A DNA stretch of 64,000 nucleotides, taken from positions 868,001-932,000 of the forward strand of contig CAXXKR010000001.1 of assembly GCA_963674955.2 (NCBI GenBank), read 5' to 3'. The position numbers were made by a program, and so were the translations under genes. The stretch is from G963674955 sp963674955 (GTDB taxonomy: Bacteria; Desulfobacterota; Desulfovibrionia; Desulfovibrionales; Desulfovibrionaceae). The notes under the pieces were generated by a model. It was not told the origin of the DNA. It did not search any database and saw nothing but the letters and a program-made list of their open reading frames with translations. Of this stretch, positions 33,506 through 41,631 are shown piece by piece. How positions within the stretch are numbered: position 1 is the first letter of the stretch; each line of letters begins with the position of its first letter.

Positions 33506-34351
33506 TTGACCGAAAGAACAAAGGCCGTGCTGCTCATGGCGTCGACGGCATTGATTTGGAGTTCCGGCGGGCTGGCCATCAAGCTGGTGGACTGGAACCC
33601 CATGGCCATCACCGGGGTGCGCAGCGCATTGGCCGCCGCGACCCTGGCGGTGTTGTTCCGGGGCAGGCTGAAGTTCGGTTTCTCCCTTGTCCAGTTGGGA
33701 GCCGCCGTAGGCTATGCCGGGCTCCTGATCACCAACGTCGCCGCCACGAAACTCACCACCTCGGCCAACGCCATCCTGTTGGCCTACACCGCCCCGGTTT
33801 ATGTGGCGTTGCTGGCCCCCTGGTTTCTGCGCGAAAAGACCCGGCGCAGCGACTGGATTTTCATAGCCGTCACCGTGGCCGGAATGACGTTGTTTTTCAT
33901 GGACAAGCTTACGCCGAGCGGCCTTTGGGGAAATCTCATCGCCATTGGCACGGGGCTTTCATATGCCCTGTTCACCCTGTGCATGCGAGCCCAGAAGTCC
34001 TCGTCTCCCGTGGAGTCGGTGATAATGGGACATCTTCTGACCGCGCTTTGCGGACTGCCCTTCATGTTCGAGGCCATGCCCGGGGCCGAGGGTTGGCTCG
34101 GACTGGCCTACCTGGGCATCCTGCAGCAGGGCGTGTCCCTGGCCCTTTATTCGTGGGCCATCAAAAGATTGGGAGCGCTGGAGGCCATTCTCGTCATGAC
34201 CCTGGAACCGATCTTCAATCCCGTATGGGTGGCGCTCGGATACGGTGAAATGCCGGGCGCGTGGGCCATGATCGGCGGTGCTGTGGTCTTGGGAGCCGTC
34301 ACGTTGCGCGGGGTGCGGGGAACCCTTGGCGTTGGCGGGCGGTCCGGCTAG
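33506..34351 (+). CDS. EamA/DMT-family transporter
   Basis: 281 residues, ten hydrophobic spans forming two EamA repeats (ALIWSSGGLAIKLVDWNP in the first; GTGLSYALFTLCMRA opening the second). The start is TTG 33506 with CGGAGG five bases upstream; no ATG fits as well. Members export amino acids or other metabolites. The substrate is unknown. Confidence 0.88.
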   Translation: MTERTKAVLLMASTALIWSSGGLAIKLVDWNPMAITGVRSALAAATLAVLFRGRLKFGFSLVQLGAAVGYAGLLITNVAATKLTTSANAILLAYTAPVYVALLAPWFLREKTRRSDWIFIAVTVAGMTLFFMDKLTPSGLWGNLIAIGTGLSYALFTLCMRAQKSSSPVESVIMGHLLTALCGLPFMFEAMPGAEGWLGLAYLGILQQGVSLALYSWAIKRLGALEAILVMTLEPIFNPVWVALGYGEMPGAWAMIGGAVVLGAVTLRGVRGTLGVGGRSG

Positions 34352-34386
34352 GCGGCGGATCAGGAAAGGGCGGCTGTGGTTGAGGC

Positions 34387-35406
34387 TTAGTCCTTGCCTT
34401 CCAGTTCCTTCCAGATGAACACGTTCTTGTCCCTGGTTTCGAGGCGGCCGTGGGTCAGCTTGATTCCCAGGCGCTTCAGCCCCGGTTCGTGCGGGCAGGT
34501 CGAGCGCAGTTCCCCGGCATACCAGTATGAGGTGAAGGCCTTGTCCCTGGGGTGGAAGATGAAGATGTTAAGGATCATCTTCGTTCCCGGTTTCTTGCGC
34601 GATCCGGGCAGGGATTCGTGTACGCTCAGCCCAAGTCCGCCCTTGGAGATGTTTATGACCGAGTTGTCCAGCTGGGCTTCCTCAAGGGTGTCATAGGTGT
34701 TGACGGCCAGATCCGGGTGGCGGTCCGGGGTCTCTGTGGGCTGGCCCTGCTTGAGCATCCAGACGTTGACCCGGACGTATTCCTGTTCCAGGATTCTTTT
34801 TCTGGTGTACTTCCTGCGCCAGACAAGGCCGAACCTTTCCGGCTTTTCCAGGGTGAAGCTGTCCGTCGGTCGGTCGGAGCGCGTGAAGCTTATGAACGCG
34901 GCCTTGAAGCTGTTGACTTTCTTGTCCCCGAAATTTCTGGCCTTGAAGGAGCAAAGCACCATGTCTCCGGGCTTTAGGCGGTCCAGAGCCGTATTCTCGG
35001 CCACGGAGCAATGCAGGGTTCCCTTTTCTATGCTTGTTATCTTGAATCTGCCAGCCTGAAGGCTTTTGTCGCCGCGTGTGATGTGCAGTCCGATGGTCGG
35101 GTTCTGCTCGGCCAACTGGTAGATTATTCCGCTTTCGCCGCGCAGGGCGTGGTAGATTTTTTCCCTGCCGGAGTCAAAGGCGCGGATGAAGGTCTTTGCA
35201 ATGAAATTGAACACGGTTCCGGCCTTCATGGCCAACAGTCCCGCAACCGCGGCAACTCCCGCTATCACAAGGATGATGGTCCAGAAGGTCGACGATCCAG
35301 CCCAGTTCTTGCTGAAGGCGTCGGATATCTGGGTCCAGTACTCGCTGTGGGTGAAGCCCTCAAGCTCTTCGGCCTTGGTGAAAATCTTCAGCATCCATGT
35401 GTCCAT
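34387..35406 (-). CDS. Membrane-anchored PilZ-like domain protein
   Basis: 339 residues. One membrane span at about 37-60 (FWTIILVIAGVAAVAGLLA). The C-terminal half contains RRKYTRKRI and, about 70 residues later, VINISKGGLGLSV, resembling the RxxxR and (D/N)xSxxG c-di-GMP motifs of PilZ domains. The middle part looks like a beta-rich flagellar-brake-type (YcgR-N) domain. The start is uncertain: MDTWML at 35406 or an ATG at 35442; neither has a good ribosome site. c-di-GMP binding is an inference. Confidence 0.68.
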   Translation of the reverse strand: MDTWMLKIFTKAEELEGFTHSEYWTQISDAFSKNWAGSSTFWTIILVIAGVAAVAGLLAMKAGTVFNFIAKTFIRAFDSGREKIYHALRGESGIIYQLAEQNPTIGLHITRGDKSLQAGRFKITSIEKGTLHCSVAENTALDRLKPGDMVLCSFKARNFGDKKVNSFKAAFISFTRSDRPTDSFTLEKPERFGLVWRRKYTRKRILEQEYVRVNVWMLKQGQPTETPDRHPDLAVNTYDTLEEAQLDNSVINISKGGLGLSVHESLPGSRKKPGTKMILNIFIFHPRDKAFTSYWYAGELRSTCPHEPGLKRLGIKLTHGRLETRDKNVFIWKELEGKD

Positions 35407-35550
35407 ATGGTCGTATGTAATGGTATTTACGAAACAGTGCAATGCTCGGGCAAGGCGCGGCTGCCGTTCTTTACACGCGCGGGCGAAGGAAATATGCTGA
35501 TAGCCTCATCATTGCGGGGTTCGCGTGAATCCTGAACAGGAGGAATCAAT

Positions 35551-36150
35551 TTGTCCGGAATGGAACTTTTCATCAGCCTTTACATCAAGCTGTTTTTTTT
35601 GCTGGCCCCCTTTTTCGTGCTCACGGTCTTTTTGTCCATGACCAAGGGGCTGGACCAGTCGGAGCAGCGGCGCATAGCCGTGCGCGTGACCCTGGCCGTC
35701 ATCGTCATTAGCGTCATTCTCTATTTCGTGGGCCGCGAGGTCTTCGACACCCTGGGCATCACCCTCGACGCCTTTCGCATCGGCGCGGGCAGCCTGCTTT
35801 TTCTTTCCGCAGTAAGCCTGGTCAAGGGGCAAGGCAAGGACGTGGCCAGCTCCACGGACGGCGATTTCAGCGTGGTGCCGCTGGCCATGCCCGTCACCGT
35901 GGGACCGGCGACCATCGGCGCCCTGCTGGTCATGGGCGCGGCCCTGCACGGACCCACCGAGAAGGCCATAGGCTGCGCCGCCCTCCTGGTCGCCAACCTG
36001 AGCGTGGGCGTGATCCTCTATCTGGCCTCGCCCATTGAAAGGCTTCTCGGCAGGATGGGCATCAACATCCTGACCAAGCTCACAGGCCTGGTGCTTTCGG
36101 CGCTTTCGGCGCAGATAATTTTCACCGGCATAAGGAATTTCATGAAATGA
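35551..36150 (+). CDS. MarC family integral membrane protein (UPF0056)
   Basis: 199 residues, six spans. Family text: LAPFFVLTVFLSMTKGLDQSEQRRIAVR, FRIGAGSLLFLSAVSLV, and MPVTVGPATIGALLVMG. TTG 35551 is the likely start because AGGAGG lies seven bases before it; ATG 35560 would be too far. Function of the family is unresolved. Confidence 0.9.
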   Translation: MSGMELFISLYIKLFFLLAPFFVLTVFLSMTKGLDQSEQRRIAVRVTLAVIVISVILYFVGREVFDTLGITLDAFRIGAGSLLFLSAVSLVKGQGKDVASSTDGDFSVVPLAMPVTVGPATIGALLVMGAALHGPTEKAIGCAALLVANLSVGVILYLASPIERLLGRMGINILTKLTGLVLSALSAQIIFTGIRNFMK

Positions 36151-36166
36151 TCCGTTAGCCCGCAAT

Positions 36167-36655
36167 TCAGGCCACCACCCAGACCGTGCAGTCCTTGGCC
36201 GTGTGGATGATCTTGGTGGACACGCTGCCGAACAGGAACTCCTCGGCCTTGGACACCCCCCTGCGGCCCAGGGCGATGGTTCCGAATCCTCCCTCCTTTC
36301 CCACGCGCAAAACGTCCAGGGCCACGCTTGTGCCCATGCTGCAATTGTCCCGCCGATGCAGGGGCGAGCCGCAACTGACCATGTATTCCACGGTCATGTT
36401 TTCCTTTTTCAGCCCTTTTTCCAACAGCGTTTTTCCGGCCCTGGTCAGGGCTTCGCGCATGTCTTTTTCCTGCCTGACGCAGCTTGTCTTCCAGGATTTC
36501 TCGTCGGCGTAGAAATCTCTCTCCGGCAGCCGCTCGACATAGAGCAGGGTCACTTCGAACCCCTCTCCGCCGTCGACTATGCCGCCCACGTAATCCACGG
36601 CCCGAAAAGCGTTATCCGATGAATCGAAGGCCACCAGTATCCTTTTCTCGTTCAT
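36167..36655 (-). CDS. Universal stress protein (UspA family)
   Basis: 162 residues from ATG 36655 (AGGTTCC region; GGAGG upstream). UspA fold: KRILVAFDSSDNAFRAVDYV at the start and the nucleotide-binding loop ALGRRGVSKAEEFLFGSVSTKIIH (G-2x-G-9x-G-S/T) with CTVWVV as the last strand. An ATP-binding type USP, cytoplasmic. Immediately downstream of the kinase-fold gene on the same strand (25-base gap), suggesting a two-gene unit. Confidence 0.9.
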   Translation of the reverse strand: MNEKRILVAFDSSDNAFRAVDYVGGIVDGGEGFEVTLLYVERLPERDFYADEKSWKTSCVRQEKDMREALTRAGKTLLEKGLKKENMTVEYMVSCGSPLHRRDNCSMGTSVALDVLRVGKEGGFGTIALGRRGVSKAEEFLFGSVSTKIIHTAKDCTVWVVA

Positions 36656-36680
36656 GGGAACCTCCTTGGCTTGCAGGTCG

Positions 36681-37640
36681 TCAGCCCCGGCAAAGGTCGA
36701 TGCAGGGGGCAAGTTCCTCCAAAAGTTCGTCCACAGTGTCGTAAAAAACCCGCGCTCCCACGGAAAAGTGCAGGAGGACCCTGTTCAGTTCCTCCGGGAT
36801 GTAGGGAAAGAGCTTTTTCAGGTTCACGATGCGGTTGCCGATGATGATGGAGTAGTCGTTGTCCGTGATGCTGTTCAGCAAATCCTGGCTGAAGTTCTCC
36901 CTGGCGTATGTGCTGGTGATGTTGGTCTTGCCCGTGAGGAAGACGAGGATGTTGCCCAGGCCGAAGATGTCCAGGCCGAAGGGGTTCTCATGGAAGTTGA
37001 ATGAGTAGTCGAAGTCGATCCAGCGGTAGTCGCCCGTGCCGTATTCGACCCAGAGGTGGTCGCGGCGGACATCGCCGTGCTTTTCGCGGTTGGCGTGCAA
37101 ATGGCCGATGGCCCTGCAGGAACCCACGTACTTTTCCAGTATTTCCGGGAAACGCTCATGGAAATAGGTCTCGTGGTCCAGCTTCAGGGCGTCGATGGCC
37201 ATGTCCAGCCGTTTGCCCTGGATGATGTCCAGTACGCGCACCGGGTTGTCCTTTTCGTCCTTGACCGTGATTCCCTGCATGAAGCGGTGGTCGCCCTTGA
37301 CCAGCTCCAGGATGCGGGCCTCCTTGCGCGGGCTGCGAAAGCATTCGATGGTGAAAGGCCCGACCTGCATGGGAAAGCGTTCGTGAAAGACCAGTTTCAG
37401 AATCTTGCGTTCGCCGTTTTCAAGGACGCGGCAACGCTTTACCCAGTATTTGGGGTCTTCGATGCCGAAGCGCCGTTCGGCCTCGTCCTTCAGGACCATG
37501 TAGTGCAGGCCGCCCAGGGAAATGACGTCGCCGTGGTTGATGTCCATGAACTGGGTGGTGTCGGTGAATATCCTGCCGCAACGCTTGAGCGGAAAGTCCG
37601 GCATGTAATGCTGCACCAGTGAGCGTACGTCTTCGGGCAT
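36681..37640 (-). CDS. Protein-kinase-fold protein (Ser/Thr or aminoglycoside kinase-like)
   Basis: 319 residues. Kinase-like elements: Lys in ERKILKLVFHERF, the catalytic loop HGDVRRDHLWVEYG with Asp, and metal-binding WIDFDYSF in place of DFG. The HGD...IDFDY pattern is that of the eukaryotic-like/APH kinase superfamily. The substrate is unknown. GGGAG precedes the ATG. Placed directly upstream of a universal stress protein in the same orientation; a functional link is plausible. Confidence 0.72.
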   Translation of the reverse strand: MPEDVRSLVQHYMPDFPLKRCGRIFTDTTQFMDINHGDVISLGGLHYMVLKDEAERRFGIEDPKYWVKRCRVLENGERKILKLVFHERFPMQVGPFTIECFRSPRKEARILELVKGDHRFMQGITVKDEKDNPVRVLDIIQGKRLDMAIDALKLDHETYFHERFPEILEKYVGSCRAIGHLHANREKHGDVRRDHLWVEYGTGDYRWIDFDYSFNFHENPFGLDIFGLGNILVFLTGKTNITSTYARENFSQDLLNSITDNDYSIIIGNRIVNLKKLFPYIPEELNRVLLHFSVGARVFYDTVDELLEELAPCIDLCRG

Positions 37641-37754
37641 GGGCGGCTCCCTTGTTGGAGTGGGAAATCCTTTACGCCTTATGCCACTTATACGACAGGC
37701 TGGGCATTATTACAAACGGGCGGGCGATAATTTTCGGGGAAAAGAGTCGAATAG

Positions 37755-38141
37755 CTCTATGCCATGCGGAAAAGCGACGGGACCGTGCTGCTTCTTTATT
37801 ATGATCAGGTGGGCAGCCTGCGGGTTGTTGCGGACGCTGGCGGCAACGTGATAAAGGAAATCCTGTACGACCCGTTCGGCGGAATCATTGAGGATTATCG
37901 CCCGGAGCTTAGGATTCCTTTGGGTTTTGCGGACGGCGACCCGGACTGGTACGGCTACTGCCTTGACGACCCGGTTAACGCGGTTGATCCGTTGGGATTG
38001 TTTGTTTTTTTGCCCTTTCTTGCGGGCATGCTCGGCGCAACAGGCTTGGCGGGTGCTAGAGCCATTGGAAGGCTTTTACGAGCGCAACTCGGAGTTGAAG
38101 AAGTGACGGGCAAACGGTCGAGTTCTTGGTGCGGATTTTAA
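37755..38141 (+). pseudogene. Rhs-family protein C-terminal remnant with internal deletion
   Basis: The fragment reads YDQVGSLRVVADAGGNVIKE ... YDPFGGIIEDYRPE, then IPLGFADGDPDWYGYCLDDP and VDPLGL, the Rhs core end. Between 'GFA' and 'DGDPDWYGY' the usual roughly 30 residues (GL...RFGxRDYDPxxGRWTxPDPIG) are missing. Upstream, an in-frame TAG lies at 37752-37754 and no further YD-repeats are seen. After PLGL a short hydrophobic tail ends at 38141. Probably a displaced, deleted rhs tip left from a larger polymorphic-toxin gene. Confidence 0.8.
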
Positions 38142-38189
38142 CGCCACTTCCCTTTAGAAGAATATTCAATCCTGATTTGCCGGTAAGCA

Positions 38190-38223
38190 TTAAAAAAAAC
38201 CGGGCAGCTTTCGCCGCCCGGTC
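38190..38223 (-). terminator. Rho-independent terminator of the YdbH/YdbL-type operon
   Basis: CCGGGCGGC-gaaa-GCTGCCCGG stem-loop on the minus strand, followed by TTTTTTTT. Confidence 0.9.
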
Positions 38224-38246
38224 CTCATGATGTCGATCATGTCCTG

Positions 38247-38807
38247 CTATTTCTGTTGCCAGTTGCCGCCGTTGTCCTGAACCCACCAGCCGCCAAGGGC
38301 CTTGCTGCGCCATTCATCGGCGTAGATGGCCTGGACCTTGCCCGCTTCGTTTGGGGTGTTCGCGGCCTCGGCCTTGGCCTGATAGAGTTGCTGCTTGAGG
38401 CTGGCGTCGTTGTTGACCAGCTTCTTGACCATGCTCATGTCCTTCATGCCCAATCCGCCAGCATCGCGTACCGCTGCGAAGCCGTTTTTGTCGATGCCCA
38501 CCACTCCGGAATTGAAGTATGGTCCGAGCTGGGCCTGGTTGCTCTTGAGCTGTTCCCTGAGACCCCTGGTCACGGAGTTGGTCAGGTTCACGTAATCCTG
38601 GGCGTGGGCCGCCCTGGGGCCGATGAGCGAGGGCAGGAAATCAAGGCTGGAGCCTTGTTTCTGTTCCCCGGTTGTACCGTCTATGCCGTAAACGTCGTCA
38701 ACCACCTTGGCCGCGTCCTTCTTGATCTCGGCGGCCGGGAAGTAGATGTTAACGGTCACGCAGGCCCCGATAAGAACCAGGGCCAGCAGCATGGCTGTTT
38801 TTCTCAT
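38247..38807 (-). CDS. YdbL-like DUF1318 lipoprotein
   Basis: 186 residues. The signal peptide ends LIGAC, a lipobox, followed directly by VTVNIYFPAAEIKKDAAKVVDDVYG. The second half (residues about 70-186) is the DUF1318 body ending FYADEWR-like YADEWRSKALGGWWVQDNGGNW. In enterobacteria YdbL, YnbE and YdbH cooperate in moving phospholipids across the envelope; here the lipobox segment could represent a fused or replaced YnbE. Starts in an ATGA overlap with the YdbH-type gene. Confidence 0.8.
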   Translation of the reverse strand: MRKTAMLLALVLIGACVTVNIYFPAAEIKKDAAKVVDDVYGIDGTTGEQKQGSSLDFLPSLIGPRAAHAQDYVNLTNSVTRGLREQLKSNQAQLGPYFNSGVVGIDKNGFAAVRDAGGLGMKDMSMVKKLVNNDASLKQQLYQAKAEAANTPNEAGKVQAIYADEWRSKALGGWWVQDNGGNWQQK

Positions 38808-41557
38808 TTGGATTCCTCCTGAATTGTTTCATCCGGCGGCGCGGTTGAGGCCGCATCCGGTTTCAATACTCTTTGCACTCTTTCCAGCATGTCCGAAAAA
38901 CTGATGATATTGTTCGGGTTGCCGTTGACCACGTCAATGCCGGAAAAGAACGGCTTTTTGATAATATACTCGACACCGCCCTCGGTGAGCAAGCCCCTGA
39001 TCCGGAAGATGTCGTTTTCCAATACGCAGTGGAAACCGATGTAGCGGTACGAGAATTCCTTGAACCAGGAAGCGAACAGGCCCGTGCCCAGATCGCCGAT
39101 GCCCGAGCCGGTACCGATGACCGACAGGGTGTTCACCGCCTTGAGGCTCACGCTCTGGTCCGCGTCGTCCGATTCGATGGACTCCCCGCGCACCTCGAAT
39201 GCTGCGGGCTGACCAAAGGCCACCAGCAGGTCGTTTATGTCCAGGTTGAATCTGCCGGTTATGCGCCCGATGCCAAGGGCCGTGCTGACCCGCTCCAGGT
39301 CCACCATTTTCAGGTGCGCGTCCAGGCCCAGCTGCCGTTCGCTGGCCAGAGGCTTGGCCGCACGGATGTTCTCCACGGTAAGTATGCCGCCGAACAGGTC
39401 GCCGCTGATGGAGCCGGAGGTCTCCAGGCTTTCGCGGTTCAGGACCACCCGGTCCAGCCTGCCGCCCAGACTGCCCTCCAGGGGAACCTTGCCCACGGGC
39501 AGCTCGGCCAGATTCAGGCCGTCCAGAAAAACGCTCATCTCCACCTGAAGGTTTTCGGACATGGGGTCGGAGCACTGGACGTTGTTTAAAATTAGATTGC
39601 CGCCCAGAAGCGGCAGGACCATGTCCTTGCCGAAGTACATCCGGTTTGGGACCACGGCCAGGGGCAGGGAGAAGTCCTCGATGTTCAGGAACGGGGAGGA
39701 GTATTTGTCTATGGTCAGCAGGCCCCAGACTTCGGGCTTTCGGCCTTTGGCCTTTTCCGGCTCTGCGCCGAAACGGTAGGCAATGGGCAGCACAAGGGCC
39801 AGTCCCTGTACGCTTATGCCCTGGTCCGGGTTGCCGCCGCCCGCGTCGCGCACCTTGAGGCTGCCGTCAAGGTCGGTGATTCCGCCGGAGCGGTGGATCT
39901 TCATGTCCAGCTCCGCCGTGCCGTGGGCCTTGGGACCCTGGCCTCCTGCGGAGGTCAGGATGAGGGAGTCCACAAAGGTCTCGAAGAACTTGGAAAGGTT
40001 CACGTCGCGCACTTTCAAATTCCCGGCCATGCGGTCGGCGCCGAGGTTTCCGCGCAGGTCGGCACGGCCATAGCCGGTCCAGACAGTTGAAATCACCGAG
40101 TCCGTGAACATGCCCTCGCGCAGGACGCCCCTGGCGTCAACGGCAAGGGGGTTCTTTTTCATGTTCAGATAGCTGGTCCCGGACAGCACTTCGCCGGTGT
40201 CGATCACGGCCTTGGCGCTGAGTTCCTGCTCGCCCACCAGGGGGGATGAGATTTTCAGGGAGCCTGCAAGGTTTTCGGCCATGTTTTCGGCGTCGGGCGA
40301 GGAATAGCTGACCTGACTGAAATCCAGGGAAGCCTGCAATTCCGGCTCGTCGTCCAGCCCCTGCACCAGGGCCTCGAGATCGGCCTTGCCCGCGAATGTC
40401 CATTGCCCGGCGTCCTTCTTGCCCGCGGCTCCGGCCAGGAGGGGACCAAGTCCGGCCATGTTCAGCCCCTTGCCCGTCAACTGGCCCTTGGTCAGCCCCT
40501 TGTTGGCGTCGATCATGGCCCAGGCCGAGATGTCTCCGATGCCGGGCAGAGCGAGTTGAGCCTCTTCCAGGCGCAGACCGCCGTCCAATAGTTCGGTCAT
40601 GCTGCCTGAACCGCTGATGTTTCTCAGGGGCAGGGTGTTCTTACCCAGATGCATTCCGGACATTTCCACGCGCAGGGCCGTGATTTTTGTGGATGTTCCC
40701 CGGCGCGCGGCGGAAAGGCCGATTGTCGGATTTCCAAGCCCCATGCCGTTCCAGGACAGGTCTCCCTTGGCTTCAAGGCCGCAGTCCAGAGTCCAATTCC
40801 CTGATTCCCCGCTGTCCATGGTCAACTTGGCGGTTAGGGGCGGAATCTTCAATATGCTAGCCTTGTTCAGCCCGGCAGTCAGCCCGTTTTTCAAATCCAA
40901 TTCGACTTCCAGTGGTCCCTCCGTGTTTTTCAGGCCAAGGGACAGGGAGGGCAGATTGGAAACGGAAGCCTCGGAAAGAAAAGGCGGCAGAACGTTTCTC
41001 AACGACTTGAAGAGGGCCGAAGGGTCGCAGCTGTCGGTATGCATGTTCGCTTCAAGGCCGTTGGAATCGTAGCTCATGCTCCCTGCGCATTTCAGGGTCT
41101 TATCCAGCGAGAGGCTGAGCCCGCTGATGTCCAGTCGTCCGTCCTTGAAAACATAGTCGCCTTTGGCGGTCATGGATAGGTCGGCCGTGGCGTTCTGCCC
41201 GCCCTCAAGGGTGATGCGCGCCTTTGGCATGTCCAGATTCAGGGAATCGAGTCGGACTTGTTCCGAGTCCAGGTCCAGGCGTGCCTGCCCGGCCATGTCG
41301 CCGCCGAATTGCGGCAGGTCCAGGGCCGAGTCCTCAAACCTCAAATCCAGGGTCAGGCCGCCTTCAGCCGTTACAGTCAGGCCGCCTTCAAGTCGCAACC
41401 CGATTATTTTCTTGCCGTTCTCGTCGCTGGCTTGAACCTCCACGGAAATGATCTTGTCGGGCGGACCGCAGAGAGCCTCGACCGGGGCGAGGCATATCAT
41501 GAGTATCGCCAGGAGCGTTTTCCAGGCAGCGGTTGTGTTTCGCAAAGGGAACAGCAT
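38804..41557 (-). CDS. YdbH-family intermembrane phospholipid transport protein
   Basis: 917 residues from ATG 41557, with a signal/anchor segment about 11-30 (AWKTLLAILMICLAPVEALC). The rest is very long beta-rich repetitive sequence (LDLRFEDSALDLPQFGG, GSMSYDSNGLEANMHTDSCD and so on), as in AsmA/TamB-like bridge proteins. The C-terminus SIESDDADQSVSLKAVNTL to YRYIGFHCVLENDIFRIRGL matches the YdbH (PF11739) end. Such proteins form hydrophobic grooves spanning the periplasm. Coupled to the YdbL-like gene. Confidence 0.83.
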   Translation of the reverse strand: MLFPLRNTTAAWKTLLAILMICLAPVEALCGPPDKIISVEVQASDENGKKIIGLRLEGGLTVTAEGGLTLDLRFEDSALDLPQFGGDMAGQARLDLDSEQVRLDSLNLDMPKARITLEGGQNATADLSMTAKGDYVFKDGRLDISGLSLSLDKTLKCAGSMSYDSNGLEANMHTDSCDPSALFKSLRNVLPPFLSEASVSNLPSLSLGLKNTEGPLEVELDLKNGLTAGLNKASILKIPPLTAKLTMDSGESGNWTLDCGLEAKGDLSWNGMGLGNPTIGLSAARRGTSTKITALRVEMSGMHLGKNTLPLRNISGSGSMTELLDGGLRLEEAQLALPGIGDISAWAMIDANKGLTKGQLTGKGLNMAGLGPLLAGAAGKKDAGQWTFAGKADLEALVQGLDDEPELQASLDFSQVSYSSPDAENMAENLAGSLKISSPLVGEQELSAKAVIDTGEVLSGTSYLNMKKNPLAVDARGVLREGMFTDSVISTVWTGYGRADLRGNLGADRMAGNLKVRDVNLSKFFETFVDSLILTSAGGQGPKAHGTAELDMKIHRSGGITDLDGSLKVRDAGGGNPDQGISVQGLALVLPIAYRFGAEPEKAKGRKPEVWGLLTIDKYSSPFLNIEDFSLPLAVVPNRMYFGKDMVLPLLGGNLILNNVQCSDPMSENLQVEMSVFLDGLNLAELPVGKVPLEGSLGGRLDRVVLNRESLETSGSISGDLFGGILTVENIRAAKPLASERQLGLDAHLKMVDLERVSTALGIGRITGRFNLDINDLLVAFGQPAAFEVRGESIESDDADQSVSLKAVNTLSVIGTGSGIGDLGTGLFASWFKEFSYRYIGFHCVLENDIFRIRGLLTEGGVEYIIKKPFFSGIDVVNGNPNNIISFSDMLERVQRVLKPDAASTAPPDETIQEESK

Positions 41558-41631
41558 GTTGTCTATATAAGACGGATGTCGGCGAAATGAAAGGGGTGGC
41601 GTTGTCCAGGTAAAGGGGGGCTGATGCCGGT

